Translations under genes and position numbers: made by a program | From: Chaetoderma sp. LZ-2023a | Taxonomy: Eukaryota > Mollusca > Caudofoveata > Chaetodermatida > Chaetodermatidae | Reading direction: 5' to 3' | NCBI GenBank assembly: GCA_034401795.1 | Contig: CM067363.1 | Span: forward strand, 25,245,714-25,309,713 | DNA: 64,000 bases | The notes under the pieces: model-generated | The model's database searches: none | What the model saw: only the letters and a program-made list of their open reading frames with translations | Told to the model about the DNA's origin: nothing | Part shown: one piece after another, positions 1 to 10,762 of the stretch | Layout: each line of letters opens with the position of its first letter | How positions within the stretch are numbered: the first letter of the stretch is position 1

Positions 1-549
1 AGCATCACGTTCTATCCAGCCACTGCACTGCGCATTTGATAACCAACTACCGTTAAAACTGCACTTTCCGGGCATTTTTACCAATAGTTAAACTTTCTTA
101 GTCATATTTTATCACGGAAATATCGCGAACTTAAAAATTAACACATTACGGCAACTATTTACTGTTAGCTTTACTTACTTTACACAGCTGAAAATCCCAG
201 CTTGATCGCAATTTATAAAATGACGACATGTTTGTTTACGCTGAGAAAACAATTTCTTCTGGTAAAATTTATCGCAGACTTCACTCTCTTAGGTTCGTTT
301 CGCATTCGCTTTCGTATTTATTACCATACTTCGTAGTAGTAGCCGAAACTTGCCGATCTGCATAATCGATCTGCATAATTAACGTTCCTTTTTTGGGTTG
401 AGAATCTCGCGCTTTCTCGCTAGCGCGAGACTACCGAGACTTGTTGGCAGCGATTGCTCAATAACAATGCAGCCATTGTGAGCGAATATCGTGTTATGAC
501 ACGACCAAGCCAACACCTTGTTTCGATAACCTGTCACACTTACATCGGA
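1..549. other. No gene recognised
   Basis: AT-rich sequence with no supported ORF, RNA gene or repeat that I can name. Confidence 0.5.
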
Positions 550-708
550 ATTTTATGCCATTAGATTTTTTTAAGCGAGATTTTCATTTTCCATGACTTT
601 TCCATGACGTTGACCAAAATTATGATTTTCCATGACTTTTCCAGGCCTGGAATTTAGATTTTCAAATTCCATGACTTTCAAGGTTTTCCATGACCCGTGC
701 GAACCCTG
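550..708 (-). repeat. End of a MITE-like repeat (hAT-type terminus)
   Basis: The segment repeats short blocks of the type CCATGACTTTTCCA. It ends at 708 with a sequence that reads CAGGGTTCGCACGGGTCATG on the minus strand. A CAGGG start and internal CATGGAAA repeats resemble widespread non-autonomous hAT-like repeats of animals (from memory, not checked). Only one end is in the window, so the element is truncated or its other end is degraded. Confidence 0.45.
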
Positions 709-719
709 GTTTCAGCATT

Positions 720-890
720 CTGTCACTGTGCCACTGTCTTGTGTGTCATATATATGTTAATGTATAAATGTTTTGTAATGTGTGTAAGGAATCCATCACT
801 CAATAGGCCATGCCTCTGATGGACTGCCTGTTTAGATTATATTTACATGTATAGAAAAAAACATGAAATAAAGCAACTTTGAACGGATTT
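720..890 (+). repeat. LINE 3' UTR fragment
   Basis: The block with 'AATAGGCCATGCCTCTGATGG' style text (about 805-835) followed by an AAATAAAG tail matches in layout the 3' UTRs at 10376-10440 and 10560-10762. All have a short inverted motif around a conserved purine-rich core and a terminal polyadenylation-like signal. It is read as the 3' end of a CR1-like LINE without coding sequence. Confidence 0.5.
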
Positions 891-1127
891 TAATCAATTG
901 TCCAAATTTCCCCCCCCCCCCCCTTGTACATCGCACCCCTTGTGGAATGATATCCAAATTGGATCGCCACAGTATACAGAAGGAGGAAGACAAGAGGGGG
1001 GAGGTAGAGGATAAGGATGACCATCATGAGGAAGATGTTGAATATTGTATTTTCCACACGAAAATAGAAACATTAACGTAATAGATATCTTTGGAGAGTA
1101 CAACAAATAACAGATTGTGCTAACACA

Positions 1128-1321
1128 TTAAAAGTTTTGAATCTAATACAGAATTATTGTGTTGAAAGTCTACATTACATTATTATTAAAAACCTGTACT
1201 GCACAATGATACTTCCTCACATCACCTACTGCAATGCTATCTGGACTAATACATCTCAAGCTAGACTAAAAAAACTAAAATCTTTGCAAAAGCAATTTAT
1301 TAAACTATTTTCACAAACAGC
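1128..1321 (+). pseudogene. LINE reverse transcriptase fragment (family B)
   Basis: The plus-strand translation contains ILPHITYCNAIW followed by LKKLKSLQKQFIKL. This matches the thumb and C-terminal part of the reverse transcriptase in the family B LINE at 11030-13462 (ILPHITYCNAIWSNTHQ there). The fragment stops where the 3' tail of the minus-strand family A LINE begins at about 1322, so family A probably inserted into or next to this older copy. Confidence 0.7.
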
Positions 1322-1476
1322 AGGTTCAAGTTCAAGATTATTTATTTTGATATAGAAATATACATTTACAGTTTCACAACAGGTAGTCCACCAAAGGCAG
1401 AGCCTATGTGGCGGTGGACCCTACATATAACAACAATATAGGACGTGAGAATACTGAATACATAAGGTTAACATGT

Positions 1477-1684
1477 TATAGTCCTATATATACATATAGT
1501 TAACTGTCTCGCTGCCAAGCCTCTGCAGTCTACATTTTCCATGGAGCCTAACTCAGGGTATGCTGAGTTAGTGTCAAATTGTTTTAGAGGTACTCAGCAT
1601 ACCCCGAGTTAGGCTCCATGGAAAATGTAGACTGCAGAGGCTTGGCAGCGAGACAGTTAACTATATGTATATATAGGACCATAA
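1477..1684. repeat. Foldback palindrome, arms about 92 bp
   Basis: Left arm 1477-1568 and right arm 1593-1684 are reverse complements with only about two mismatches, around a loop of about 24 nt. The arms share GTTAACTGTCTCGCTGCCAA and its complement. The unit lies in the 3' UTR of the family A LINE. The homologous 3' UTR at 10560-10762 lacks it, so it is a later insertion or a local inverted duplication. It has no coding capacity. A transcript could form a long hairpin. Confidence 0.85.
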
Positions 1685-1715
1685 CATACATACATATCCT
1701 CTTCTGCTGGTTAGG

Positions 1716-2998
1716 CTAGTACGCCTGTAACAGATTTTCACTTTCTTCTTGAACCTGGGTTTCATTAACCTGTTTAACTGATTGGGTGCGGATGGGTGAG
1801 ATCGGGAACTGAATTGTGCAGAGGTTCTCTCGGTAGTGCTTATCAATCCTTCCTTTGAAGGCGTTGAGTGTTGGAGCTGTCACTATGTGATCAGGTAGGC
1901 TATTCCAATGCTTGTTCACTCGTAGGCTAAAGAACCTCTTTCTGGTATCACTGCAGAAGCGTTGTTTGGTGAGCTTGTAACTGTTACCTCATGTGCGATC
2001 ACCTGCGTCTGATGGCAGTAGATACTCCCGATTGACGTCGTACATATTATGCATGTATTTGAAAGCCTCGATAAGGTCTCCGCGAAGCCGCCTATAGACT
2101 AGACTTGGTAGTTTGAGTGTTCTGAGTCTATCTTCATATGGTAAATCACTTAGCCCTGGGATCATCTTTGTCGCTCGTCGCTGGACGTTTTCAAGTAACA
2201 GCACGTCTTTTTTGTACAGTGGAGACCATACCACGTTTCCATATTCTAGGTGGGGTCGTACAAGGCTTTTGAAGAGCAGTACGAATGTGACAGGATCTAG
2301 GAAGTCGAACGACCAACTAATCATCCCAACGATTTTATTGGCTTTGTTTACTGCTGTCTCTGCATGGCTGTTAAACTTCAGTCCATTGTCAACAAAAACG
2401 CCCAGATCTTTTTCACAAATTGTTTCGCCAAGTGTTATGCTTTGACCATTTTCATTCATGCTGTAAGGCTGTTTCTTATTGCATCTACCCAAGTGCATGG
2501 TTTTGCACTTGGATGCGTTAAAGCGTAGTTGCCAAGTATTTGCCCAGTCTTTTAGATTGTTGAGATCTGTCTGTAGCTGCTGATGGTCCTCTTCTGAAGC
2601 TATCTTTGAGTAGAGCTTAGTATCATCTGCAAAGAGCTTTATCATACTGCTTACTACTTCGGGCATGTAGCACACGAATAATGCCGGTCCCAGCACACTG
2701 CCTTGAGGGATTCCACTGAGGACTGGAACCCAATTTGAGCTAGAGCCATTAACGACAACTTTCTGCCTTCTGTTACTCAAAAAGTCTTGAATCCAGCCCA
2801 AGGCATCTCCACTGACACCGTAGCTCTTTAATTTGCTAAGCAATCTCTGGTGTGGGACGGTATCAAACGCTTTAGCGAAGTCAAGGTATATCACGTCGAC
2901 TGCTCCTCCTTGATCTACGATGTCGGTACAATAACCTAAGGTTTCTAACAATTGTGTGATACAGGATCGTCCACATGCTGACAGTCAGAAATAGAGTT
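1716..2998 (-). pseudogene. LINE family A ORF2, reverse transcriptase C-terminal half
   Basis: A 320-codon block (2951-1989) holds the palm motifs: VIYLDFAKAFDTVPH (motif A), SGIPQGSVLGP (motif B), FADDTKLY (motif C, catalytic FADD). The thumb follows, with RPHLEYGNVVWSP. A further piece (1919-1716) continues with WNSLPDHIVTAPTLNAFK, the typical C-terminus, after a stop at 1989. The 5' part lies beyond the hAT at 7026-8755. Across the hAT site the reading frame joins in frame over the CATATG target. Shortly after it, frameshifts break the linker before the palm domain. Confidence 0.9.
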
Positions 2999-3882
2999 TG
3001 ACATATGCAGGGCATAATTTATCCGGTATCGCATCGCAAAATGCGATGCATTTTACAATACCAGCGATATATTTTTCTTGCTGTGTCGCGCAGATTGCGA
3101 AGCGATATAAATTGACAACATTATCTTTAGACTTACTTGTGTTGTTCAGAATTTGGTATTTTGAGTACGAATGAAGAGAAATCCAGCGTAATTTTAATCA
3201 ATCCAATCCATAACACGACGTAATTTGACGATACAGTTTTGATTTCCGGGAAAAATCAAAACATTGAGTGAGTTTAGGTCCGTAGCAGGGTAGCTACTCA
3301 TGTTGTAAGCGTAGCGCCTAGAAACGGTTGGAATTTGTATTCGGGTACATGCGTAAGAGTAGCTACGCAACTCCTCTCCTAAACTCGGCATCATATACGT
3401 AAGGCTGTCGCTGATTGGTTAAATACTAACAACTAAACCAATAAAAATCTTTGCTATATTATTTTATAATATATACACGTATCAGCCGTTTTGAGACTGG
3501 TTTCTCGCTCGCGGCAGGAAATATGATTGTGTAATTTTTGGCGTTTGTTTTGTGAGCGCCATATTATTTCGAGTTGATTACCAATTCTATCGTCAATTAA
3601 ACATGCTTCTAAACAGATAATATATTGCAATTCATATCTACTACCGCGTTCAAAGTCGCTACCATAAACCAGTCTGAAGAACATACCGCATCGATACACA
3701 GGTAATTTTTGTTTTAGATACAGATCTGCGATCTGTGTCAATTGTACTATTCTACCATACAAACAAACACGTTTCCCGCTGAATTATTTTAATATATGTT
3801 TGAAATCATACTACTCTATCCTGCAAATATACATGGTTCTCGCTAAAATTTATCAATACACGTTTGAACAAAGCTGTTTAAA

Positions 3883-5979
3883 ATGTCAACTGTCAGAGTA
3901 GAGACGGTTAAAATGTGGGTTAAAGACTATGAATGGTTACGTTTTGAAGAGGCTAGAGGCTATGTTACGTGTCTGTATTGCACTGTTTGCTTAAAACATG
4001 AAGACAAAGTGAAGGCTTTGCGAAATTACAGTTCAGCCTTTATCAATGGTGTCACTGGAACTGCCATAAAAAAGGATGGCGTTGTCAAACATTCACGTTC
4101 AGATATGCATACAAAGGCAGTGAATTTGACCATAAGACCGCAATTAACTCTCCATCAAATCTACCAATCAACTCCCATTGGAAGAGCAATGGCTGGGGCT
4201 AATGCAGAGGAGACTAAACGTCTCTCAATGTTGTTTGATATAGCTTATGTCATAGCTAAGGAAGAACTGCCATTTACAAAATACCCAGCCCTGGTAGAAG
4301 TAGAAAAACGCCACGGCATTCAACTTGGCACCGCATATACAACAGAGCACAAGTGTAGTGACTTTACACATAGTATTGGTGAAACAATGCGTGATGAGGT
4401 GTTGACCTCATTAAAGCAATCAAAGTACTTTACTGTTTTAATGGATGGCAGCACAGACAGCAGTATCACTGAGAAGGAACTTGTCTATATAATGTGGATT
4501 AATGTTGAAGGCAAGGTGGAATGTGGATTTCTACGGCTAAAAGATGTGTCTGATGGAACTGCAGTGGGGTTAAAGTCTAGTCTCGAACATATATTTGCTG
4601 AATTTGGGATTGAAAATTTTAAAGATCGAATGGTGTGCTTGTGTGCTGATGGTGCTGCCGTGAACATGGGTGTCCGTGGAGGTTTAGCTACACTGCTTCG
4701 GAAGGACAATATGGACTGGTTAATTGCTATGCACTGTTTTAATCATAGGCTTGAGCTTGGTGTTAAGGATGCTTTCGCCAAGACATATATGGATGAAATT
4801 TCAGACATGCTCACTAGCCTGTACTATGTTTATGAGAAAAGTCCTAAACGATTACGAGAACTTAGAGGTCTGGCAGAAATAATGGATGAGTCAGTCAAGA
4901 AGCCAGAAAAGGCTCATGGAACCAGGTGGCTGCAACACAAGAGTAAAGCTATCCATGCTCTCCTCAGCTCTTACCCTGTTATTGTTGCTCACCTGGAGTC
5001 TATGGCAGCCGAGGCTGGTGTGAAGGCTGATGCATCTCGATTCAAAGGATATTTAAAGAAATTAACCAGTGTCAAGTTTTTGTTGCACATGCTGTTTTTT
5101 GAGGTCTTACTAAACCCACTTGCTGCCCTGTCTTGTCACCTACAGGGTGACACAGTCGACCTGTTATTCGCCATGTCTACTCTTGAGGCATTTTATGACG
5201 TAGCAGACAGGCTAAAGCTTGATGACCCTGACAAATGCACAGATCTCTCAAATTTTATTGCCTTGATTGAGGCCAGCAATGTGGATAACAAGGATATAAA
5301 ATTTAAGGGTGTGCATGTAACATGTCTCGGTGGGTCACTCAATGCTACTATCACCAAATTTTTAGAGGATGATCGCTCCAAATATATTGACAGTATCACA
5401 AAATGTGTTCAGGGTCGCTTTGAAGACCTCAAGAACAAGCCTGTGTTCCTTGCTGTAAAATTGCTGGATCCAGCAATGTGGCCAACAGAGAAGGATGCCT
5501 TTAAATCATTTGGCCATAAAGAACTCTCTCTGGTTACTAGTCACTTTCGCTCTCTCCTAGAAAAAGAGAATGTCACACTTGATCTTCTTCTCATTGAATT
5601 TGATACTTTCAAAAACTTCTGGCTCGATAATTTGAAGGAACAGGGCGTGTCAAAGAATGACATATGGGCCCAAGTTTTGACAAGTTACAGCTCAAAGTTT
5701 CCAAATCTGGTGCATGTGATCCAAATTCTCCTGGTGTTTCCGGTCAGTAATGCCAAGGTAGAACGTGGATTTAGCGCCATGAGGAGGATCAAGAGTGACT
5801 GGCGTTGCAGTCTTGGCCAGGACACGTTGGATCATTTGATGCGAATTAGCATTGAGGGGCCACCTCTTGCATCATTTGATCCAAAGAAAGCCGTGGAAAG
5901 GTTCTTCTCAACACCAAGAAGGCCATCAAGTAGGAACTTGAAAAGGACAGCTGATGATGATGGTGATGAGGATGTCTAG
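3883..5979 (+). CDS. hAT-family transposase, intact (698 aa)
   Basis: This is a cut-and-paste transposase expected to act in the nucleus on the ends of its own element. An N-terminal BED/TTF-type zinc-binding region has Cys30, Cys33 (CLYC) and His70/His76. The RNase H-like core shows LMDGSTD near residue 188 and CADGAAVN near residue 256, which are the first two catalytic aspartates. HCFNHRLEL follows. An alpha-helical insertion comes next, and then the C-terminal hAT dimerisation signature FPVSNAKVERGFSAMRRI (about residues 620-640), which carries the catalytic glutamate in KVERGF. The tail is acidic and ends DDDGDEDV. No stop or frameshift interrupts it. The ATG at 3883 is the first in frame and keeps the whole zinc region. 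The overall arrangement resembles ZNF862/KIAA1586-like hAT-derived proteins of fish and invertebrates. Confidence 0.93.
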   Translation: MSTVRVETVKMWVKDYEWLRFEEARGYVTCLYCTVCLKHEDKVKALRNYSSAFINGVTGTAIKKDGVVKHSRSDMHTKAVNLTIRPQLTLHQIYQSTPIGRAMAGANAEETKRLSMLFDIAYVIAKEELPFTKYPALVEVEKRHGIQLGTAYTTEHKCSDFTHSIGETMRDEVLTSLKQSKYFTVLMDGSTDSSITEKELVYIMWINVEGKVECGFLRLKDVSDGTAVGLKSSLEHIFAEFGIENFKDRMVCLCADGAAVNMGVRGGLATLLRKDNMDWLIAMHCFNHRLELGVKDAFAKTYMDEISDMLTSLYYVYEKSPKRLRELRGLAEIMDESVKKPEKAHGTRWLQHKSKAIHALLSSYPVIVAHLESMAAEAGVKADASRFKGYLKKLTSVKFLLHMLFFEVLLNPLAALSCHLQGDTVDLLFAMSTLEAFYDVADRLKLDDPDKCTDLSNFIALIEASNVDNKDIKFKGVHVTCLGGSLNATITKFLEDDRSKYIDSITKCVQGRFEDLKNKPVFLAVKLLDPAMWPTEKDAFKSFGHKELSLVTSHFRSLLEKENVTLDLLLIEFDTFKNFWLDNLKEQGVSKNDIWAQVLTSYSSKFPNLVHVIQILLVFPVSNAKVERGFSAMRRIKSDWRCSLGQDTLDHLMRISIEGPPLASFDPKKAVERFFSTPRRPSSRNLKRTADDDGDEDV

Positions 5980-6387
5980 AAAATTAAATATTCTCAGTCA
6001 TCAACATGAAAAGATTCGTTTTCATTTTCCTGTAATTGAAGTTTAAAAGTTGAAAAATTGATTTCTTCTCTGTGCTGTTAATAGTAATGCTGGATGGGGT
6101 AATTTTCAATGTAGATGCCCGATGCGATAATGGTAGCAGCTTCAGGTGCCACAAATGACTGTAACACCATTTGATGCTAGAAATAATTTACTAAGTCATG
6201 TTAGTTATTTTACACAAATAAAAATCCATGTTTGAAAATAAAAATTAAAATAATGAGATGGCTTCTTTGTGTAAAAATACCTAGCATGAATGAGCAATTT
6301 TTCTTGGTTGAAATGATACCATTTGTCACACCTGAAACCATCATTATTGTACAAAGCTTCTACATACAGTTGCTGAATGGTAATGAC

Positions 6388-6655
6388 TGATGTATCAATT
6401 GATGGCAAAGAAAGAGTTCTGACTGACAGAATGTCTCGGGCCTGACTGAGTACAGTTACAGATTAAATAGTATACAGTACACTTGCTTATCAGACAGTTG
6501 ACTCTGTATTAAGTTATCCAGGTGTCATGATCAAATATGAGAGTTAACTGTCTGATAAGTAAGTGTACTGTATAATCTGTAACTGTACTCACAGTCAGAC
6601 TCGAGACTTGCTGTCAGTCAGAACTCTTTTCTTTGCCATCAATTGATACATGGCT
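6388..6655. repeat. Inverted repeat in the hAT 3' region
   Basis: Left arm (about 6388-6515) and right arm (about 6545-6655) are imperfect reverse complements. They share TATCAATTGATGGCAAAG, GTTCTGACTGACAG, TACAGTTACAGATT and TATCAGACAGTT with their complements. The unit lies downstream of the transposase stop and inside the element, so copies of the hAT carry it. It is either a nested foldback element or a long hairpin in the transposase 3' UTR. Confidence 0.75.
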
Positions 6656-7025
6656 CTGTTCAGTTGATTGGCAAAACAGTGTATAACTAGTCTATCATGA
6701 TACAAACAACAAAGCATAATAGCTGCCATGTCCACAGTGTTGTGGATTTTTATTATAATCATCATTAATAATATATAGATTTTAGTTTCAAGTTTACAAC
6801 AATTTGTTATTAAAGCTTAGAAATGGGCAAACATTATATGCTTAGTTGAGTTTATTATATGGTATTGTTTCCTGCGCCCCTCCAAACACCATATCTTAAC
6901 AAATTCACTGTGCATAACAAATATTGTAATTGCTACACAAAATTTGGCACCTGCTACACAAGTTTCAATTTGCATAGCAATGTCCGCTACGCAAAAATTT
7001 TACACTAAATTATGCCCTGCATATG

Positions 7026-8755
7026 ATTCATGAGCTTATCTCTAATGAACCGCTCCATGACTTTACATACAACTGAAGTCAGGCTTACAGGTCTGTAATT
7101 GCTGGCTGATGATTTACTGCCTTTCTTGAAAATAGGGGTTACTTGACCATTTTTCCATTCCTGAGGGAGGGTTCTATCGCGTAAAGATCTGTTGAACAGT
7201 ATCGCTAGTGGCCGGGAAATACAATGGCTCATTTCCTTCAGGACTCTTGGATGAAGCCCATCGGGTCCTTGTGACTTTGACACTAGCAGGCTATCCAACC
7301 TTTTCTTGATATCCTCTTCCTTGATGATGAAATTGCTTAATGTACTGCTGGGATCTCTACTGTTGAGCTGGGGTATTGTGGTTAGGTCTTCACATGTAAA
7401 TACACTGGCAAAGTAGATGTTGAGTTCTTCTGCCTTTCTGCGTCCGTTCTGGTGATTGTACCATCTTCACGTTTCAAATCTGCGATACCTGATGATGTTT
7501 TTAACTTGGAATTTACGTAGCTGAAGAATGCTTTAGGATTAATTTTGGACTTCCTAGCGATGTCTCTTTCAAAATTCCGCTTTGCTTTCCTTACTTCCCA
7601 TTTTAGCTGGTTTCTGTACTTTGCATATTCATTATAGTGAGTTTCATCACGTGTCTTTCTAAACCGGTCGAATGCTTGGCGCTTACTTTTTACTTTCTCT
7701 TGGATACTGGTGCTCATCCAAGCACTTCTCTGTTTGCGTCTAGGAGAGTTGATGATTTTCTTACTGGGAATGCAGTCGTTAACCGAGTCGAGAATTTTCG
7801 TCTTAATTAGTGTCCATGAATCTTCAATGTTCTTTCCATTTAGCTCGGCATTCCATTCAATGCACTTCTCATCTTGTCATAATTGCCTCTGTCGTATGAT
7901 AATTTCTGTGTTATACTTGGGCTTACTGGCATATAGCAATTCAATGTGAACAGCAGGGCAATATGGTGGCTCTTGCCTAGTGGGAGTAGGTATTGCAGTT
8001 CACCTATCATATTTTCTTCATTAGTCAGTACTAGATCAAGTATGTTTGGGTGTTGGTTGCCTCTATAGTGCGTTGGGAAGAGCACATGCTGGTGGAGAAA
8101 ACAGTCTCTCACTGAGTCGAGGAAACGGCTTGCAGGATGTGTAAAATCTGATGGCGATGTGCAGTCATTCCAATTTATTTCTGGGTGGTTGAAGTCCCCC
8201 AGCCACTAAAATGTGACTGTGATGCGATTCATATGCTAGTTTCATCATATCTCTAATATTACTGTCATTCGTAATTGTGCTGTTGGGCGATCTGTATATA
8301 CAACCGATTAATATGCTGTCATTATTCCTGAGTTGTGCTTCTATCTATATGGATTCCTGTGCTGATACGGACTCGAAAGTGAACTCTCTGAAGTTGAAAG
8401 CTTGTTTTGTATAAATACAAACGCCTCTGGAAGCTAAATTTATGTTGCTAAAGAAATCATAGCCATCTAAGTTTAATTCTGATATGGAAACTGGATCTTT
8501 CGTATTTTTTGGTAGCAACTCAGTAATTGTAATTATGTCAGGATTCTGTTCTTGTATAAGAACATGAAGTTCATTACGCTTGTTCATTAGAGAGTCTGCA
8601 TTAATTGAAATGCATATCAGGCCTGTGTAGTTAATACTGTTGAACGTATTTACAAAATTATTGAACTTATTTACATCTGTACTCTTAATCTCTTCTACTT
8701 GGTCTCTGTGGATCTGCGTGAGCGGACTATTCGTCCGTCCTGTGTGATGATCCAC
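7026..8755 (-). pseudogene. LINE family A ORF2, endonuclease and RT fingers
   Basis: The minus-strand pieces are, in order: APE-type endonuclease N-terminus (8755-8345: SINADSLMNKRNEL, then IITITELLPKN); endonuclease C-terminal region (8112-7840: PNILDLVLTNEE); a basic connector (7717-7382: WEVRKAKRNFERDIARKSK); and reverse transcriptase fingers (7298-7005: SQGPDGLHPRVL, then NYRPVSLTSVVCKVMERFI). Frameshifts separate the pieces. The segment ends at the hAT insertion, and RT resumes at 2998. Confidence 0.88.
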
Positions 8756-8763
8756 CTGACGTT

Positions 8764-9780
8764 CTACTTTTTTTGCTCCGATTCCTGTGCTTTGCGGTCT
8801 CTTTCTGCCTTCAGCTTCTGGAACTCTTCTTGTTCTAATCTGGTCATGTCTCTCCTGATGAATATCTTCCTGATGCTGCTGTTGTCGCTTTTTGATAGGT
8901 TCTTGGCATGCTTTAGTAACTTGTTTTTTGATGCCAGATCATCAGTAGACACACGCAGTGGCCTAGGCTTCGCATCAGTTAGTTTTTTACCCAAGCGTAC
9001 CGGCTTCGTTACCACGATGTTATGCTCTAACTGTAAGCTTGTACGGAGATCTTTTACTGCTTTTATGTCATCAGTCTTTCTTGTGTCTGGGTCTTCCGCT
9101 GCACTTTCTATTACAATGAAGAGTATAAGGTTATGTTTTCTTCTCTCCCTTTCTTCAAGCTCAGTGATGCTATCTCTCAGAATCACACCTCTATCCTCCT
9201 CTATGACCTGGCTCTTAATACTATTGATCTGGTCCGATTCTGTTCCTAATCTCATTGAACTAGCATTTGCTTCTAATACTATTAGTCTGTCCTCTTTATT
9301 ATCTATTTCATTTTGCAGTTTTTCAACCACTCTGTCAACTTTATCGTGTATGGTCTTCTCGTGTACTGCTCCTGTCTGCTTAATACTATCAATAGCCCTG
9401 TCCATCTTCATAGATATTTTGTTGATCAAGTGGAGCATATTTGTTGCCCCTCTATTGCAGTGGCTGCAGTACCAATGGATTTGATCTGATATGTTCCTGT
9501 TGAAATTTTCGTAAACTGGCAAGGGTACATTTTGACAGTTGGGTCCTATATGGAACCAACTGGTACAAATATCACATTCAAGGGCCTCCTCATCTTCGCT
9601 AACTTCACACTTACAATCTCTGCATAACGTGTTGATGTCATCATTATCCATGGAAACAGAAGAAAAAACGTCTCTTACCTTGGGATCTTTACTTTGAACG
9701 GCTATTTTCGGATTTATCTCACTTTTGTTTAAGTCCTTTGGGTCTTTCGTAGATCCTGCTCTAGTTTTCTTGGCGTCCAT
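8764..9780 (-). CDS. LINE family A ORF1 protein (338 aa)
   Basis: This is an intact ORF directly upstream of ORF2 on the minus strand. Residues about 50-105 hold a PHD-like cysteine/histidine pattern (CRDCKCEV, CDICTSWFH, WYCSHC). Next come a coiled-coil-rich middle (residues about 120-210, DKVDRVVEKLQNEIDNKEDR), an RRM-like entry typical of CR1 ORF1 (ERRKHNLILF), and a basic C-terminus. CR1-group ORF1 proteins bind the element RNA in ribonucleoprotein particles; this role is inferred from the family. The start at 9780 is the first ATG before the cysteine cluster. The stop lies 9 bp before the endonuclease block of ORF2. Confidence 0.85.
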   Translation of the reverse strand: MDAKKTRAGSTKDPKDLNKSEINPKIAVQSKDPKVRDVFSSVSMDNDDINTLCRDCKCEVSEDEEALECDICTSWFHIGPNCQNVPLPVYENFNRNISDQIHWYCSHCNRGATNMLHLINKISMKMDRAIDSIKQTGAVHEKTIHDKVDRVVEKLQNEIDNKEDRLIVLEANASSMRLGTESDQINSIKSQVIEEDRGVILRDSITELEERERRKHNLILFIVIESAAEDPDTRKTDDIKAVKDLRTSLQLEHNIVVTKPVRLGKKLTDAKPRPLRVSTDDLASKNKLLKHAKNLSKSDNSSIRKIFIRRDMTRLEQEEFQKLKAERDRKAQESEQKK

Positions 9781-10375
9781 TACTTTTAGGACAATGGTTA
9801 CCCGGATGTAAACTGGTTGACGTTTCCGCTGCGGTGGCTGTTGCTATGGACGCTGTCTGACATAAAGTAGTGCTAAAAATTTAATGATTCGAAAATTCCT
9901 ACTTGTGCGTTCTGATGAATGTTAATTAAAGAAATCCAGTAAGATGTGCATAATCTCAATGTGATCTGATTGTTATTTATGCTATGTTGAGTCTAGATTG
10001 CTGAAATTAATTTCAAAAATTCTCTTCCCGATCAAAACACATCCGCTCCCATATTTCTTCTTGTTGTCCAGAAGAAGGCACTCACTCTCTGATAGCGGTC
10101 TCTCGGTCCAAATATGTTTATAAGTAATCGACAGAAAATTTGTTTTATAACATGCTTCTTTTCTTGTTTTGAAAAACTATTGACCTACTACTACTACTCT
10201 CCATCCCCCTTCCCTTGTCTCCTCTTGACTTGACGTGTTTCCTTTTTGAAATTTAAACTGTTTATGTGGATCAAGGGTCAATAATGAAGTAGTAAATGTA
10301 ATGTCTGAATTTATAATCGTTTATCATCACTTTATGTCAGTTCTGTCTTGTCTAATTTATATATACCTGTATATA
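9781..10375. other. Probable LINE 5' UTR and unassigned sequence
   Basis: The first few hundred bases upstream of ORF1 on the minus strand are probably the family A 5' UTR. The rest has no ORF or repeat that I recognise. Confidence 0.4.
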
Positions 10376-10440
10376 TGTGTAAGGTGTCCGCCATAACAAT
10401 AGGCAATGCATTCGGCGGACAACCTGGTATGACTCATGAA
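10376..10440 (+). repeat. LINE 3' UTR fragment
   Basis: A short block around GTGTCCGCC...GGCGGACAAC has the same complementary-arm layout as the LINE 3' UTRs at 720-890 and 10560-10762. No coding sequence is attached. Confidence 0.45.
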
Positions 10441-10559
10441 TATGTTTATCTTGGAATTATTAAATAATTTCGAAACTAAATCTGGATAAACGAAAACTGG
10501 TATCAATATGTTATTTGCATATTCGACCAGATAATGTGTTCTCGTACCACAATGATTAT

Positions 10560-10762
10560 TTCATGATACACTTCTAGCAATTGTTAACATTATGTATTCA
10601 GTATTCTCAGTCCTATAGTATATTCATTATATTGTTGTTATATGTTATATGTAGGGGTCCATCGCCACATAGGCTCTGCCTTTGGTGGACTACCTGTTGT
10701 GAAACTGTAAATGTATATTCTATATCAAAATAAATAATCTTGAACTTGAACTTGAACTTGAA
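10560..10762 (+). repeat. LINE family A 3' UTR with (CTTGAA)n tail
   Basis: This plus-strand copy of the family A 3' end shares GGTGGACTACCTGTTGTGAA with the minus-strand copy at about 1380-1410. It ends in AAATAAT and four CTTGAA units (10739-10760). It is a severely 5'-truncated insertion, usual for target-primed reverse transcription. The foldback found in the other copy is absent here. Confidence 0.8.

Larger units (their letters stand above)
3008..7019 (+). mobile_element. Complete hAT transposon (ZNF862-like)
   Basis: The 4012-bp element has perfect 14-bp terminal inverted repeats (CAGGGCATAATTTA at 3008-3021, complement at 7006-7019). It is flanked by CATATG at 3002-3007 and 7020-7025 and sits inside ORF2 of the family A LINE. 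The single long ORF (3883-5979) encodes the transposase. Subterminal CTACRCAA-like motifs cluster at about 6930-7000. hAT elements normally make 8-bp target duplications, so the apparent 6-bp palindromic duplication is odd. Intact ends and ORF suggest a young copy. Confidence 0.9.
1322..9900 (-). mobile_element. CR1-like LINE (family A), interrupted by a hAT element
   Basis: The minus-strand order is 5' UTR, ORF1 (9780-8764), ORF2 with endonuclease then reverse transcriptase (8755 to about 1716), a 3' UTR, and a short (CTTGAA)n tail at about 1322-1337. The same 3' UTR recurs on the plus strand at 10560-10762. ORF1 is a PHD-like protein and ORF2 has an APE-type endonuclease, as in the CR1/L2/Jockey group. 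The element is split by the hAT at 3008-7019 and by a foldback repeat at 1477-1684. ORF2 carries frameshifts, so the copy is dead. Confidence 0.85.

Noticed and set aside
2113..2445. Plus-strand ORF of 110 codons
   Set aside because: It is antisense to the LINE reverse transcriptase and has no domain of its own.
8699..9484. Plus-strand ORF of 261 codons
   Set aside because: Antisense shadow of the LINE ORF1. The Ser/Leu-rich composition is typical of an antisense reading.
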